Positions 44,301 to 56,332 of a stretch of 64,000 bases of DNA are shown here, piece after piece. Position 1 is the first letter of the stretch, and the number at the start of each line of letters is the position of its first letter. The stretch lies in contig CAXKVV010002144.1 in NCBI GenBank assembly GCA_964058805.1, positions 744,001-808,000 of the forward strand. The letters are read 5' to 3'. Made by a program: the position numbers and the translations under genes. Under the pieces are notes generated by a model, which saw nothing but the letters and a program-made list of their open reading frames with translations, did not search any database and was not told where the DNA came from. The DNA is from Schoenoplectus triqueter (lineage: Eukaryota; Streptophyta; Magnoliopsida; Poales; Cyperaceae).

Positions 44301-47300
44301 GCTCCCCGACTCGTTTTCGGCGGTACCGATGGCGTCGGGACCCGTTTTCGTGTTTTGCGCTCCCGACTCATTTTCGGCTGCACCGATGGCGTCGGGACCC
44401 ATTTTCCTGTTTTGCGCTCCCCGACTCATTTTCGGTGGTACCGATGGCGTCGAGACCCGTTTTCATGTTTTGCGCTCTCGGACTCGTTTTCGGCGGCGCC
44501 GAGGGCGTCGGGTCTCATTTTCATGTTTTGCAGGCCCGGACTCATTTTCGGCGGTACCGAGGGAGTCGTGTTCCATTTTCATGTTTTGCGGGCCCGGACT
44601 CGGTTTCGGCGGTACAGAGGGCGACGGGTCCCAATTTCATGTTTTGCGCGCCCGGATTCGTTTTCGGCGGTACCGAGGGCGTCGGGTCCCGTTTTCTGAA
44701 TTTGGGCGCTCGAACTAGTTTTCGGCGGTACCGAGGGGGTCGGGTCCCGTTTTCACGTTTTGCGCGTCCGGACTCGGTTTCGGCAGTACCGAGGGCGTCG
44801 GGACCCGTTATCATGTTTTGCGCTCCCGGATCCGGTTTCGGAGGTACCGAGGGCGTCGGGTCCTGTTTTCTTGTTTTGCGCTCCCCGACTCATTTTCATC
44901 GGTACCGAGGGCGTCGGTCCCGTTTTCATGTTTTGCGCTCCCCGACTCGTTTACGGCGGTACCGATGGCGTCGGGACCCGTTTTCATGTTTTGCGCGCCC
45001 GAACTCGGTTTCGGCGGTACCGAGGGCTTCGGGTCCCGTTTTCATGTTTTGCGCACCCGGACTCGTTTTCGGCGGTACCGAGGGCGTCGGGTCCCGTGTT
45101 CATGTTTTGCGTTCCGCGACTCGTTTTCGGCAGTACCGATGGCGTCGGGACCCGTTTTCATGTTTTGCGCTCTCGGACTCATTTTCGACGGTACCGAGGG
45201 CCTCGGGTCCCGTTTTCATGTTTTGCGCTCCGCGACTCGTTTGCGGCGGTACCGTTGGCGTCGGGACCCGTTTTCATGTTTTGCGCTCTCGGACTCGGTT
45301 TCGGCAGTACCGAGGGCGTCAGGTCCCGTTTTCATGTTTTGCGCGCCCGAACTCGGTTTCGACGGTACCGAGGGCGTCGGGTCCCGTTTTCAAGTTTTGC
45401 GCTCCCCGACTCGTTTGCGGCGGTACTGTTGGCGTCGGGACCCGTTTTCATGTTTTGTGCTCTCGGACTCGGTTTCGGCCGTACCAAGGGCGTCGGGTCC
45501 CGTTTTCATGTTTTGCGCGCCCGAAGTCGGATTCGGCGGTACCGAGGGCGTCGGGTCTCGTTTTCATGTTTTACACTCTCAGACTCGGTATCGACAGTAC
45601 CGACGGCGTCGGGTCCCGTTTTCATGTTTTGCGCTCCCCGACTCATTTTCGGCGGTACCGAGGCCGTCGGGTCCCGTTTTCATGTTTTGCGCTCCCCGAC
45701 TCATTTTTGGCGGTACCGATGGCGTCGAGACCCGTTTTAAAGTTTCGCGCGCCCGGACTCGTTTTCGGCAGTAAAGAGGGCGACGGGTCCCAATTTCATG
45801 TTTTGCGCGCCCGGATTCGTTTTCGGCGGTACCGAGGGCGTCGGGTCCCGTTTTCTAAATTTGGGCTTTCGAACTCGTTTTCGGCGGTACCGAGGGCGTC
45901 GGGTCCCGTTTTCACGTTTTGCGCGTCCGGACTCGGTTTCGGCAGTACCGAGGGCGTCGGGACCCGTTATCATGTTTTGCGCTCCCGGATCCGGTTTCGG
46001 CGGTACCGCGGGCGTCGGATCCCTTTTTCTTGTTTTGCGCTCCCCGACTCGTTTTCGTCGGTACCGAGGGCGTCGGTCCTGTTTTCATGTTTTGCGCTCC
46101 CCGACTCGTTTTCGGCGGTACCGATGGCGTCGGGACCCGTTTTCATGCTTTGCGCTCTCGGACTAGATTTCGGCATTACCGAGGGCGTCGGGTCCCGTTT
46201 TTATGTTTTGCGCACCCGAACTCGGTTTCTGCGGTACCGAGGGCGTCGGGTCCCGTTTTCATGTTTTACGCCCCCGGACTCGTTTTCGGCGGTACCGAGG
46301 GCGTCGGGTCCCGTGTTCATGTTTTGCGCTCCCCGACTTGTTTTCGGCGGTACCGATGGCGTCGGGACCCGTTTTCATGTTTTGCGCTCCCGGACCCGAT
46401 TTCGGCCGTACCGAGGGCGTCGGGTCCCGTTTTCATGTTTTGCGCGCCCGAACTCGGTTTCGGCGGTACCGAGGGCTTCAGGTCCCGTTTTCATGTTTTG
46501 CGCGCCCGGACTCGTTTTCGGCGGTACCGAGGGAGTCGGGTCCCGTGTTCATTTTTACGTTCTGCGACTTGTTTTCGGCGGTACCGATGGCGTCGGGACC
46601 CGTTTTCATGTTTTGCGCTCTCGGACTCGTTTTCGACGGTACCGAGGGCGTCGGGTCCCGTTTTCATGTTTTGCGCTCCGCGACTCGTTTGCGGCGGTAC
46701 TGTTGGCGTCAGGACCCGTTTTCTTGTTTTGCGCTCTCGGACTCGATTTCGGCAGTACCGAGGGCGTCAGGTCCCGTTTTCATGTTTTGCGCGCCCGAAC
46801 TCGGTTTCGACGGTACCGAGGGCGTCGGGTCCCGTTTTCAAGTTTTGCGCTCCCCGACTCGTTTGCGGCGGTACTGTTGGCGTCGGGACCCGTTTTCATG
46901 TTTTGTGCTCTCGGACTCGGTTTCGGCCGTACCAAGGGCGTCGGGTCCCGTTTTCATGTTTTGCGCGCCCGAACTCGGATTCGGCGGTACCGAGGGCGTC
47001 GGGTCTCGTTTTCATGTTTTACGCTCTCAGACTCGGTATCGACAGTACCGACGGCGTCGGGTCCCGTTTTCATGTTTTGCGCTCCCCGACTCATTTTCGG
47101 CGGTACCGAGGCCGTCGGGTCCCGTTTTCATGTTTTGCGCTCCCCGACTCATTTTTGGCGGTACCGATGGCGTCGAGACCCGTTTTAAAGTTTCGCGCGC
47201 CCGGACTCGTTTTCGGCAGTAAAGAGGGCGACGGGTCCCAATTTCATGTTTTGCGCGCCCGGATTCGTTTTCGGCGGTACCGAGGGCGTCGGGTCCCGTT

Positions 47301-50300
47301 TTCTAAATTTGGGCTTTCGAACTCGTTTTCGGCGGTACCGAGGGCGTCGGGTCCCGTTTTCACGTTTTGCGCGTCCGGACTCGGTTTCGGCAGTACCGAG
47401 GGCGTCGGGACCCGTTATCATGTTTTGCGCTCCCGGATCCGGTTTCGGCGGTACCGCGGGCGTCGGATCCCTTTTTCTTGTTTTGCGCTCCCCGACTCGT
47501 TTTCGTCGGTACCGAGGGCGTCGGTCCCGTTTTCATGTTTTGCGCTCCCCGACTCGTTTTCGGCGGTACCGATGGCGTCGGGACCCGTTTTCATGCTTTG
47601 CGCTCTCGGACTAGATTTCGGCATTACCGAGGGCGTCGGGTCCCGTTTTTATGTTTTGCGCACCCGAACTCGGTTTCTGCGGTACCGAGGGCGTCGGGTC
47701 CCGTTTTCATGTTTTACGCCCCCGGACTCGTTTTCGGCGGTACCGAGGGCGTCGGGTCCCGTGTTCATGTTTTGCGCTCCCCGACTTGTTTTCGGCGGTA
47801 CCGATGGCGTCGGGACCCGTTTTCATGTTTTGCGCTCCCGGACCCGATTTCGGCCGTACCGAGGGCGTCGGGTCCCGTTTTCATGTTTTGCGCGCCCGAA
47901 CTCGGTTTCGGCGGTACCGAGGGCTTCAGGTCCCGTTTTCATGTTTTGCGCGCCCGGACTCGTTTTCGGCGGTACCGAGGGAGTCGGGTCCCGTGTTCAT
48001 TTTTACGTTCTGCGACTTGTTTTCGGCGGTACCGATGGCGTCGGGACCCGTTTTCATGTTTTGCGCTCTCGGACTCGTTTTCGACGGTACCGAGGGCGTC
48101 GGGTCCCGTTTTCATGTTTTGCGCTCCGCGACTCGTTTGCGGCGGTACTGTTGGCGTCAGGACCCGTTTTCTTGTTTTGCGCTCTCGGACTCGATTTCGG
48201 CTGTATCGAGGGCGTCGGGACCAGTTTTCATGTTTTGCGCGCCCGAACTCGATTTCGGCGGTACCGAGGGCTTCGGGTCCAGTTTTCATGTTTTGCGCAC
48301 CCGGACTCGGTTTCGGCGGTACCGAGGGCGTCGGGACCCGTTTTCATGTTTTGCGCTCTCGGACTCGTTTTCGGCGGTACCGATGGCGTCGGGTCCCGTT
48401 ATCATGTTTTGCGCACCCGGACTCCGGTTTCGTCGGTATCGAGGGCGTCGGGTCCCGTTTTCATGTTTTGCGCTCCCCGACTCATTTTCGTCGGTACAGA
48501 GGGCGTCGGTCCCGTTTTCATGTTTTGCGCTCCCCCGACTCGTTTTCGGCGGTACCGATGGCGTCGGGACCCGCTTTCATGTTTTGCGCTCTCGGACTAG
48601 ATTTCGAGAGTACCGAGGGCGTCGGGTCCCGTTTTCATGTTTTCCGCCCCCGGACTCGTTTTCGGCGGTACCGATTGCGTTGGGACCCGTTTTCATGTTT
48701 TGCGCTCTCGGACTCGTTTTCGACGGTACCGCGGGCGTCGGGTCCCGTTTTCATGTTTTGCGCTCCCTGACTCGTTTGCGGCGGTACCGTTGGCGTCGGG
48801 ACCCGTTTTCATGTTTTGCGCTCTCGGACTCGGTTTCGGCAGTACCGAGGGCGTCCGGTCCCGTTTTCATGTTTTGCGCGCCCGAACTCGGTTTCGACGG
48901 TACCGAGGGCGTCGGGTCCCGTTTTCAAGTTTTGCGCTCCCCGACTCGTTTGCGGCGGTACTGTTGGCGTCGGGACCCGCTTTCATGTTTTGTGCTCTCG
49001 GACTCGGTTTCGACCGTACCGAGGGCGTCGGGTCCCGTTTTCATGTTTTGCGCGCCCGAACTCGGATTCGGCGGTACCGAGGGCGTCGGGTCTCGTTTTC
49101 ATGTTTTGCGCTCCCGGACTCGTTTTCGGCGGTACCGAGGGCGTCGGGTCCCGTTTTCATGTTTTGCGCTCCCCGACTCATTTTCGACGGTACCGATGGC
49201 GTCGAGACCCGTTTTCATGTTTTGCAGGCCCGGACTCATTTTCGGCGGTACCGAGGGAGTCGTGTTCCGTTTTCATGTTTTGTAGGCCCGGACTCGGTTT
49301 CGGCGGTACAGAGGGCGACGGGTCCCAATTTCACGTTTTGCGCGCCCGGATTCGTTTTCGGCGGTACCGAGGCCGTCGGGTCCCGTTTTCTAAATTTGGG
49401 CGCTCGAACTCGTTTTCGGCGGTACCGAGGGGGTCGGGTCCCGTTTTCACGTTTTGCGCGTCCGGACTCGGTTTCGGCAGTACCGAGGGCGTCGGGACCC
49501 GTTATCATGTTTTGCGCTCCCGGATCCGGTTTCGGAGGTACCGAGGGCGTCGGGTCCCGTTTTCATGTTTTGCGCTCCCCGACTCATTTTCGTCGGTACT
49601 GAGGGCGTCGGTCCCGTTTTCATGTTTTGCGCTCCCCGACTCGTTTACGGCGGTACCGATGGCGACGGGACCCGTTTTCATGTTTTGCGCTCTCGGACTA
49701 GATTTCGGCATTACCGAGGGCGTCGGGTCCCGTTTTCATGTTTTGCGCACCCCGAACTCGGTTTCGGCGGTACCGAGGGCGTCGGGTCCCGTTTTCATGT
49801 TTTACGCCCCCGGACCCGATTTCGGCGGTATCGAGGGCGTCGGGTCCCGATTTCATGTTTTGCGCGCCCGAACTCGGTTTCGGCGGTACCGAGGGCTTCG
49901 GGTCCCGTTTTCAGGTTTTGCGCGCCCGGACTCGTTTTCGGCGGTACCGAGGGCGTCGGGTCCCGTGTTCATGTTTTGCGTTCCGCGACTCGTTTTCGGC
50001 GGTACCGATGGCGTCGGGACCCGTTTTCATGTTTTGCGCTCTCGGACTCGTTTTCGAAGGTACCGAGGGCGTCGGGTCCCGTTTTCATGTTTTGCGCTCC
50101 GCGACTCGTTTGCGGCGGTACCGTTGGCGTCGGGACCCGTTTTCATGTTTTGCGCTCTCGGACTCGGTTTCGGCAGTACGGAGGGCGTCGGGTCCCGTTT
50201 TCATGTTTTGCGCGCCCGAACTCGGTTTCGGCTGTACCGAGGACGTTGGATCTCGTTTTCATGTTTTGCGCTCCCGGACTCGTTTTCGGCGGTACCGAGG

Positions 50301-50717
50301 GCGTCGAGTCTCGTTATCATGTTTTGCGCTCCCCGACTCATTTTCGACGGAACCGATGGCGTCGAGCCCCGTTTTCATGTTTTGCGCTATCAGACTCGTT
50401 TTCGGGGCGCCGAGGGCGTAGGGTCTCGTTTTCATGTTTTGCGCGCCCGGACTCATTTTCGGCGGTACCGAGGGAGTCGTGTCCCGTTTTCATGTTTTGC
50501 AGGCCAGGACTCGGTTTCGGCGGTCCCGAGGGCGTCGAGTACCGTTTTCATGTTTTGCGCTCCCGGACACGTTTTCGGCGGTACTGAGGGCGTCGGGTCT
50601 CGTTTTCATGTTTTGCACTCCCAGACTCGTTTTCGACGGTACCGAGAGCGTCGGGTCCCGTTTTCATGTTTTGCGCTCCCCGACTCGTTTGCGGCGGTAC
50701 CGTTGGCGTCGGGACCC
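41357..50717 (+). repeat. 58-bp satellite array, block 7
   Basis: The longest block, about 161 monomers, right-hand subfamily. It starts with the post-unit sequence shared with 36036 and 38754, then diverges near 41790. A few monomers are short by one or two bases (for example GTCGGTCCCG for GTCGGGTCCCG near 42367, 44930 and 47521). It ends at GGGACCC, directly followed by the non-satellite block. No gene is present. Confidence 0.97.
45310..48205 (+). repeat. Tandem duplication with a 1448-bp (25-monomer) period
   Basis: Two near-identical adjacent copies, about 45310-46757 and 46758-48205. 1448 is 25 monomers minus two bases. Landmarks present once per copy include CGTGTTCATTTTTACGTTCTGCGAC at the downstream end, TTTTAAAGTTTCGCGCG and TTTTCTAAATTTGGGC. 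The plus strand continues with the first-copy monomer order after 48205 only in part. Edges are approximate. Confidence 0.85.
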
Positions 50718-50865
50718 TGTTTACCCTTGAAAAATTTCAAGGATGGATAGATGAATAAATAAAAATAAAATCAATGATTAATGAAAATAAAATCAATGAT
50801 TAATAATAAATCATGAAAAGGGAAAGCAAGGAAGAAGATGGCCCACTGATCAGAAGAGGTCGCTG

Positions 50866-51345
50866 CTTAACCCCGGAATGGATCCATTAGTCCCACAATG
50901 GAATGCTGGGCATGAAGTGAAGAGTATAAATACCCCACTATTCTCTATCCACTCAGCATGAGTGACAGCTGAGAGGATCGAGGGAGAGAGGAGATCTCTC
51001 GGGTGTCACCATGTGATTATATCTTTTCTGACAAGTGGGACCCACATGGTAGTCCCTTATGAGCAGCTCCAATGACATAGACCTAGTCTATTTTGCTAAG
51101 AAAACTAATCAACCCGGAACAGAGGTTAAGCATTAATCCCACAATGAAATATTAGGGTGAAAGACAAGGATATAAATACCCCACCACCTCCTACTCATTC
51201 GAGGTGGCTGACCCTCGGGAGATTTAGGAGAGAGAAAATCTCCTGATGGGTCAGCCATTTGATTATATTTTCTCTGACAAGTGGGACCCACCTGGCAGTC
51301 CCCTGTAGATGAATCTAACAACATAGCCTATCTGATGAGTCACCC
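50866..51345 (+). repeat. Diverged direct repeat, ~246-bp period
   Basis: The series ATTA[G/A]TCCCACAATG, TATAAATACCCCAC and TGACAAGTGGGACCCAC appears twice, with TATAAATACCCC at 50925 and 51171. The copies are clearly diverged, unlike the satellite, so the duplication is older. Each copy carries a TATA-like word. Confidence 0.75.
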
Positions 51346-52280
51346 ATGTGACTATTTTCACTGACAGGTGGACCCCACACCTCAGTGACCTATTATAGGA
51401 GTCAGAGTTGAACCCTAAAAATCTGCCCTTGGAGCTAACCCTAGAAAGGAGCTGAAGCAGTATAATCCCTATGCTACATGAAATGATGTCAATGCCAAGC
51501 TAGCATTTTGATGCAACTAGTCATGAGAAATTCCAAATGTGATTTTGCTTTCAAGGCTGACCTGGTGCCAAAGCTGCGAGCAACCACCTAACCATGCTTT
51601 GATTTGTGTCAATTACTGATAAGTAGTCAGTTCTTTGACCAAGTCACCCTCATGTTAAGGGATTGAAAGTCAATTTCACAAGACTGATCAGGTGCCAAAG
51701 CTGGGAGCAACCACCTGATCAAGTCTAGATTTGTATTAATTGCTGATAAGTAGTCAGCATTTGATCAAATCAAGCCCTAATGAATATCAATATAAGTCTA
51801 ATTGGTATTTAGTTAGGGTGGTTTCTGCAAAAGGGAGATAATTGGCAGAGACATTGAGCTACAATTGAAATTAGGGATTAATTCATAAGGAATAATAGGG
51901 TTTTATGGATAAAAGAATTTTTAGTTCAGAGAGGCAAGGGCAAAAATGGAATTAAAAATTACAGGGATGATCATCATGATTTTAGGGATTTTTGGTGAAA
52001 TTTTCATGATTTTTGGATAAGTGGAGCTATTAAAATAAATTCAGAGAAGATAAAAGCAGAATAAATAGATTAATCAAAGGCTGAGATTTGATCAGAGCAA
52101 CTCTGGGTACAAATTGGAGATAATAACAGCTCTGGGTACAAACTGGGTGCAAGAAACACAGAAGGAATAAAATAAGCGAGGAGAGAGGGTGTGCCACGTG
52201 GTAGCCTCTCATTGGGCCATGTCAGCAAGTGGGCCCCACCCTGGTATGAGTCACTGACAGGTGGGCCCCATCACCCTATT

Positions 52281-52409
52281 GCCACATGGCATCACACCAC
52301 AGGGCCACTTCACCCAACCCTATGCCATATGGCAGACAGTCACAGGGCCACTTCACCCAGCCCTGTGCCACATGGCACCATATCATAAGGCCACCTCAGC
52401 ATCAGTTAA
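52281..52409 (+). repeat. Minisatellite, 43-bp period, about three units
   Basis: GCCA[C/T]ATGGC starts units at 52281, 52324 and 52367, followed by CACAGGGCCACTTCACCCA in the first two and a degenerate third unit. No coding content. Confidence 0.8.
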
Positions 52410-53553
52410 TGAATAACCAGAGATAAAAGGAAGGTGATTAAACTAATGGGCCAATCATAGCATGCCATGTCATATCAATTAACCCTAATCATGCACTAAA
52501 CAGCTGCTAACAACACCTGTGAGCCTAAGAATAAAAAACTTACAAGTGGGACCTATCAGTCAGATTTATGAGCCTAAGGTGCCAAGAACCAGGTCTATGC
52601 ACTAATACTAGCTGAGATTTAAAAATAAGAGTAAAAGAGAATATGTACCTGGTTCATGCGGCTCCCTTCTCTGCACCCTCCTTCTTCTTTGTCTTGGCTC
52701 ATGTGCGCCTGGCGCAGGCGCCGAGGAGAACATTCCCTCCCTTCTCCCTCTTCTCTTCTTCTTCCTCTCGACGGCAGAAGAACTAGAAGGCATCATCAAT
52801 GGAGATCGAGTGAAAGGTTGAGTTTCAAATCAATTGCTTCTAGCCTCAGCTACAGCATACAAAGGAGAGCATGTGCATATAATTAGATTTTAAATTGATA
52901 AAGCACAGAGAAAGAAATAGCAAGGAGTAATATCTCGGGTCAAAACCTTGAACTTGCCAATTGAAGCTTGAAACTTGCAATTAATGGCTGGGAGAGCTTC
53001 TAGTCACTCAGGCGATGGTGTTAGAGTGACAATTGAGAGGAGTTGAATGCTGGATGTAGGAGTTGCACCAATTCACAATTCGGCCTAGAAGTGAGTTGTT
53101 CAAACACTGTGATGGAGCTTGCAAATCGACTAGATAAGAGCACAGGGAGTTGCCTGACACTGAGTTGATGATGGTGAAGCTTTGAGACAGAAGAAACAAG
53201 CAAGAAATTGGAATGAAAGCTTGAGACTTGAATATAGCTTGTAATGGAAGAGAAGATGTGAATTGAGATCAATTCTGTAAAATGGAGTTAAGGGAGCATG
53301 CTAGCAGCTTATATAGACATGGTATGAGGTCTGGAAGGATCTAGAAGGGGCTAGAGAGGCTTGCAAGAATATGGGAACCGAATAGTGGCAAATCAGCAAA
53401 TAAAATGAACTTGTAACTGCCTCTAGGCAGTTACACATGAGCTAGGCAATGGAGACTCGGTTCAGTGGACCATAAGGCATACAAGGAAGCAGTTGGAGTG
53501 AAGAGTATAATACACCATGTGCAATTGGATTGAGATGGTCAAAATCGGTCAAA

Positions 53554-53573
53554 CCAATGGATTTCTATATAAA
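53554..53573 (+). promoter_or_regulatory. CCAAT and TATA motifs of the candidate LTR
   Basis: CCAAT at 53554-53558 and TATATAAA at 53566-53573 on the plus strand, about 970 bp before the proposed LTR end. The pairing is promoter-like, but the CCAAT box is closer to the TATA than usual. A second TATATAG lies near 53320. Confidence 0.4.
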
Positions 53574-54542
53574 CCCTTAGTCAGTGAATAGAACAGAGAA
53601 CCAGAGGCATACACACGACCCTTAGAGCATTTGTAAGATCCCTGAGAAGCTTAGAGAGCAAGTGAGAAGCTAGAAAGCCAATTGATCTCAACAAGTGTTG
53701 AGAACTTGGCAAACAGTCACCCTTTTCCACTATTAACAATCAATCCAAGAGCTCAGAGCTACAGAGAAGAAGGGAAGGTGAGTGTACTTATTGTAAATAT
53801 AGAGTTTGAGTTGTAATTGTGCTCAATTTTGAGTAATTTCAGAATTTTAATACTGTTAATTGCATTTTCGCAAATTTCCTTTTCAATTCAATTGAATTTC
53901 TCAATTTTCTTGATTGAATCTTTCCTTTGAGCTGTCGCCTTACTATTTAGATCATCCTTGTTTTGTTTTCTTGCCTTTATCTTGATTAATCAAGTAATCA
54001 AGAGTTTGAATTGATTTGCCAGAAAAGCTAGTCGAAGATTATACAATCTCCTAGCACTAATCATGGGAGATAGACTAATCGAAGGTCACTGACCTCTTAG
54101 TCATTGTATTTCCAAGCAATTGTTCCAAGAATTCAACTTTTCAATCGAGTAATTGATAGAAATTCTGGAACTAATCGCTGGAACTCAAAACCAGTAATGC
54201 AAAACACTCGAAAACGCCCCAATTGATCAAGCTATATGCTTTAATTGAAATGCATTACATAGGCGATGAGTTTCATATCAATAAGATTAAGCAATTCTTG
54301 GCAATTGACTGGAAATATAGAATATAATATTGAATTGCCAATCGGTACCGCTCTCAGCCACTGTTTCATCGTAATTCAAGTAAAAGAAAAGGTCGTTGTG
54401 GTGATCAAATTGCTAATTCTGTTAATTGAGACTTGGAATTATGTGAATGAACCAAGAATTACAAGAAATCGTGAATGAAACAATCTGATTTGATCAAGAA
54501 AATCGATCGGTACCAAAACGGTATGGTCCAGTCAATTGTGCA

Positions 54543-56332
54543 CGGTGGCGCCGACGATCCACCGCATCGTAGTACAATCAAAAGGTGTAGTTAGGTTCTG
54601 CAAGCCAAGGCGACGCCGACTGTGGTGTCCGATCATTAATCAGATCGCCGGAGTACCGGAATCAACCTCCTAGCACGCATCTTGAAGCACGGTAGAGAAG
54701 AGACAGAGAAAGGATCTCTTGCACTAATCTTGAAAGGCCGCACGAATATTGGGACAAATCCAAAGGATCTGGGTTATTGAATCTTTAGAAAATTAAAGCA
54801 TGAATTAATCTGGGCCGTCAATCCACGCAGTGCAAATCTTAATTCAATCTGGCGGCCCAAATAAGAATAGAATTAAATGAAAGATGAGCGCCAATCTTGA
54901 TATAGATCTGGCGGCCCAGATTAGGCCCAATGATTAAATAATAACAGAACAATAATTATATATAGTAAATAAATGATTTGAAAATGCTCCTGAACTCCAA
55001 ATTGACTCAAATTTGTTTCTAAAATTTTCTTATTTTTCATACTATTTTTCTATGCAATAATATTCCAGTTTTAAAAATATAATCATGATAAAACAATTTA
55101 AAAGCAAAAGACATTACCTATATTGATATGTTTGACCTAGATTTGACCTGTCATTTTAAATACTATAAAAATTCCAAAAATACAAATAAAAATCATAAAT
55201 AATAACTAGATATATTTTAGTGATTTTTCAAGTGATTTTCCATGAAATAATAATAATGATAGTAATATGCCATAATAAATAATGAGATTAGCTATATTCT
55301 TTGATAAAAAAAAATATGTAAAATAAAAAATAGATATTATATTGATATTTTCTGTAAAAAGAATAAAAAAAAATAAATAAATAGCACAAAATATACAAAA
55401 ATATACTACCATGGTAATAAATAGTAAAATACATTTTCTTTTATAATGAAGAATGATAATATAGTTTTATAATATGAATTGTATTTCTTTTGTTATTTCT
55501 ATACAAATATATACAATAAAAATACTTTTGATGAATAAAATGCAATAAAATAATAGTTGTAATAAAAATATAATGAATTTCATTTTTCAACTAATAATAA
55601 TAATAATAATAAAAAATCTTATATTTTTCTATGGATAATAGATAGAAATAATAAAAATAATGAATAGCATAATAAATAGGATAGAATATTAGTAATGACT
55701 TCTTTTTAGCTATTATAGATATTAAAAACAAAAAAATAAAAATAATAATAATAAAAAGTAGTATAGCTAATCATCTTTTGATTTTATAAATAATTCCTAC
55801 ATAATGAATAGTGTTTCAACATAATAGAATATAATAAAATTCTATTACTATTGGCTATTATAAACATTTTAAAAATACAAATAAAAAAATCATAGCCATT
55901 TTATTTCCTATTATTTTTGTAAGTGATTTTTCTATAAAGTAAATATAGTTTAGAAATAATAAAAATAAAATTTTACTATTTTAGCTATTATAAAAATCCC
56001 AAAAATATAAATGAAACTCTAATTAATAGCTAACCCCTTTTTCTATTATTTTTGTAAGTAATTTTTCTACATAGATAAATAGAGTTTAAGAAATAAAAAA
56101 AATGATAATAATGATAATAAAAAAAATAATAATAAGAATATAATAATAATGATAATAATAATAAATAAATACATCTTTATAATAAAAATAATAATGGAAG
56201 ATATTATATAATAGACTTTGTGCATTTTAGAAATGAATAAATATGCTCACATAAGGAGTGTAGAGCCACATATGAATATTTGCACACATGATATAACATT
56301 TAGAATGATTAGTCAAGACGAGAACATCTTTA
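54543..56332 (+). other. AT-rich leader-like stretch without genes
   Basis: The first ~400 bp are mixed composition, with two TCTGGCGGCCCA words (near 54850 and 54908). From about 54960 to the satellite joint it is very AT-rich, with runs of AATAATAATA and homopurine/homopyrimidine stretches (for example 55590-55615, 56100-56165). I see no open frame or RNA gene. It may be the untranslated leader of the remnant or unrelated AT-rich filler. Confidence 0.5.
54546..54553 (+). promoter_or_regulatory. Possible primer-binding site
   Basis: TGGCGCCG three bases after the proposed LTR end. The octamer matches the start of primer sites used by many Tat/Athila-type elements, but the following bases (ACGATCC) do not extend the match I would expect, so confidence is limited. 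Confidence 0.35.

Larger units (their letters stand above)
50718..54542 (+). repeat. Candidate LTR (about 3.8 kb)
   Basis: Begins TG at the satellite joint and ends CA three bases before TGGCGCCG. It contains an 18-bp inverted repeat near its start (CCTTGAAAAATTTCAAGG, 50725-50742), a duplicated ~246-bp segment, six GTGGG(A/C)CCCAC-like words and a CCAAT/TATA pair near 53554-53573. Without the partner LTR the borders are provisional. Confidence 0.4.
50718..56332 (+). mobile_element. Probable long-LTR gypsy remnant (LTR plus 5' leader), truncated
   Basis: A 5.6-kb non-satellite block starting TGTTTACCC right after satellite GGGACCC and ending at a satellite joint near 56333. No gene-length frame is found. 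The proposed reading is an LTR (50718-54542, about 3.8 kb) with a TATA box, then a primer-site-like TGGCGCCG, then an AT-rich leader cut off by satellite. Long LTRs and TGGCGCC primer sites are typical of Tat/Athila/Ogre-type elements. There is no second LTR and no coding domain to confirm it, so this is inference. Alternatives are a patchwork of older repeats or a non-repeat heterochromatic segment. Confidence 0.45.

Noticed and set aside
52191..52388. Small frames in the 50.7-56.3-kb block (65, 63, 76 and 83 codons)
   Set aside because: No recognisable domain, several overlap the 43-bp minisatellite or purine-rich stretches, and none exceeds the length expected by chance.
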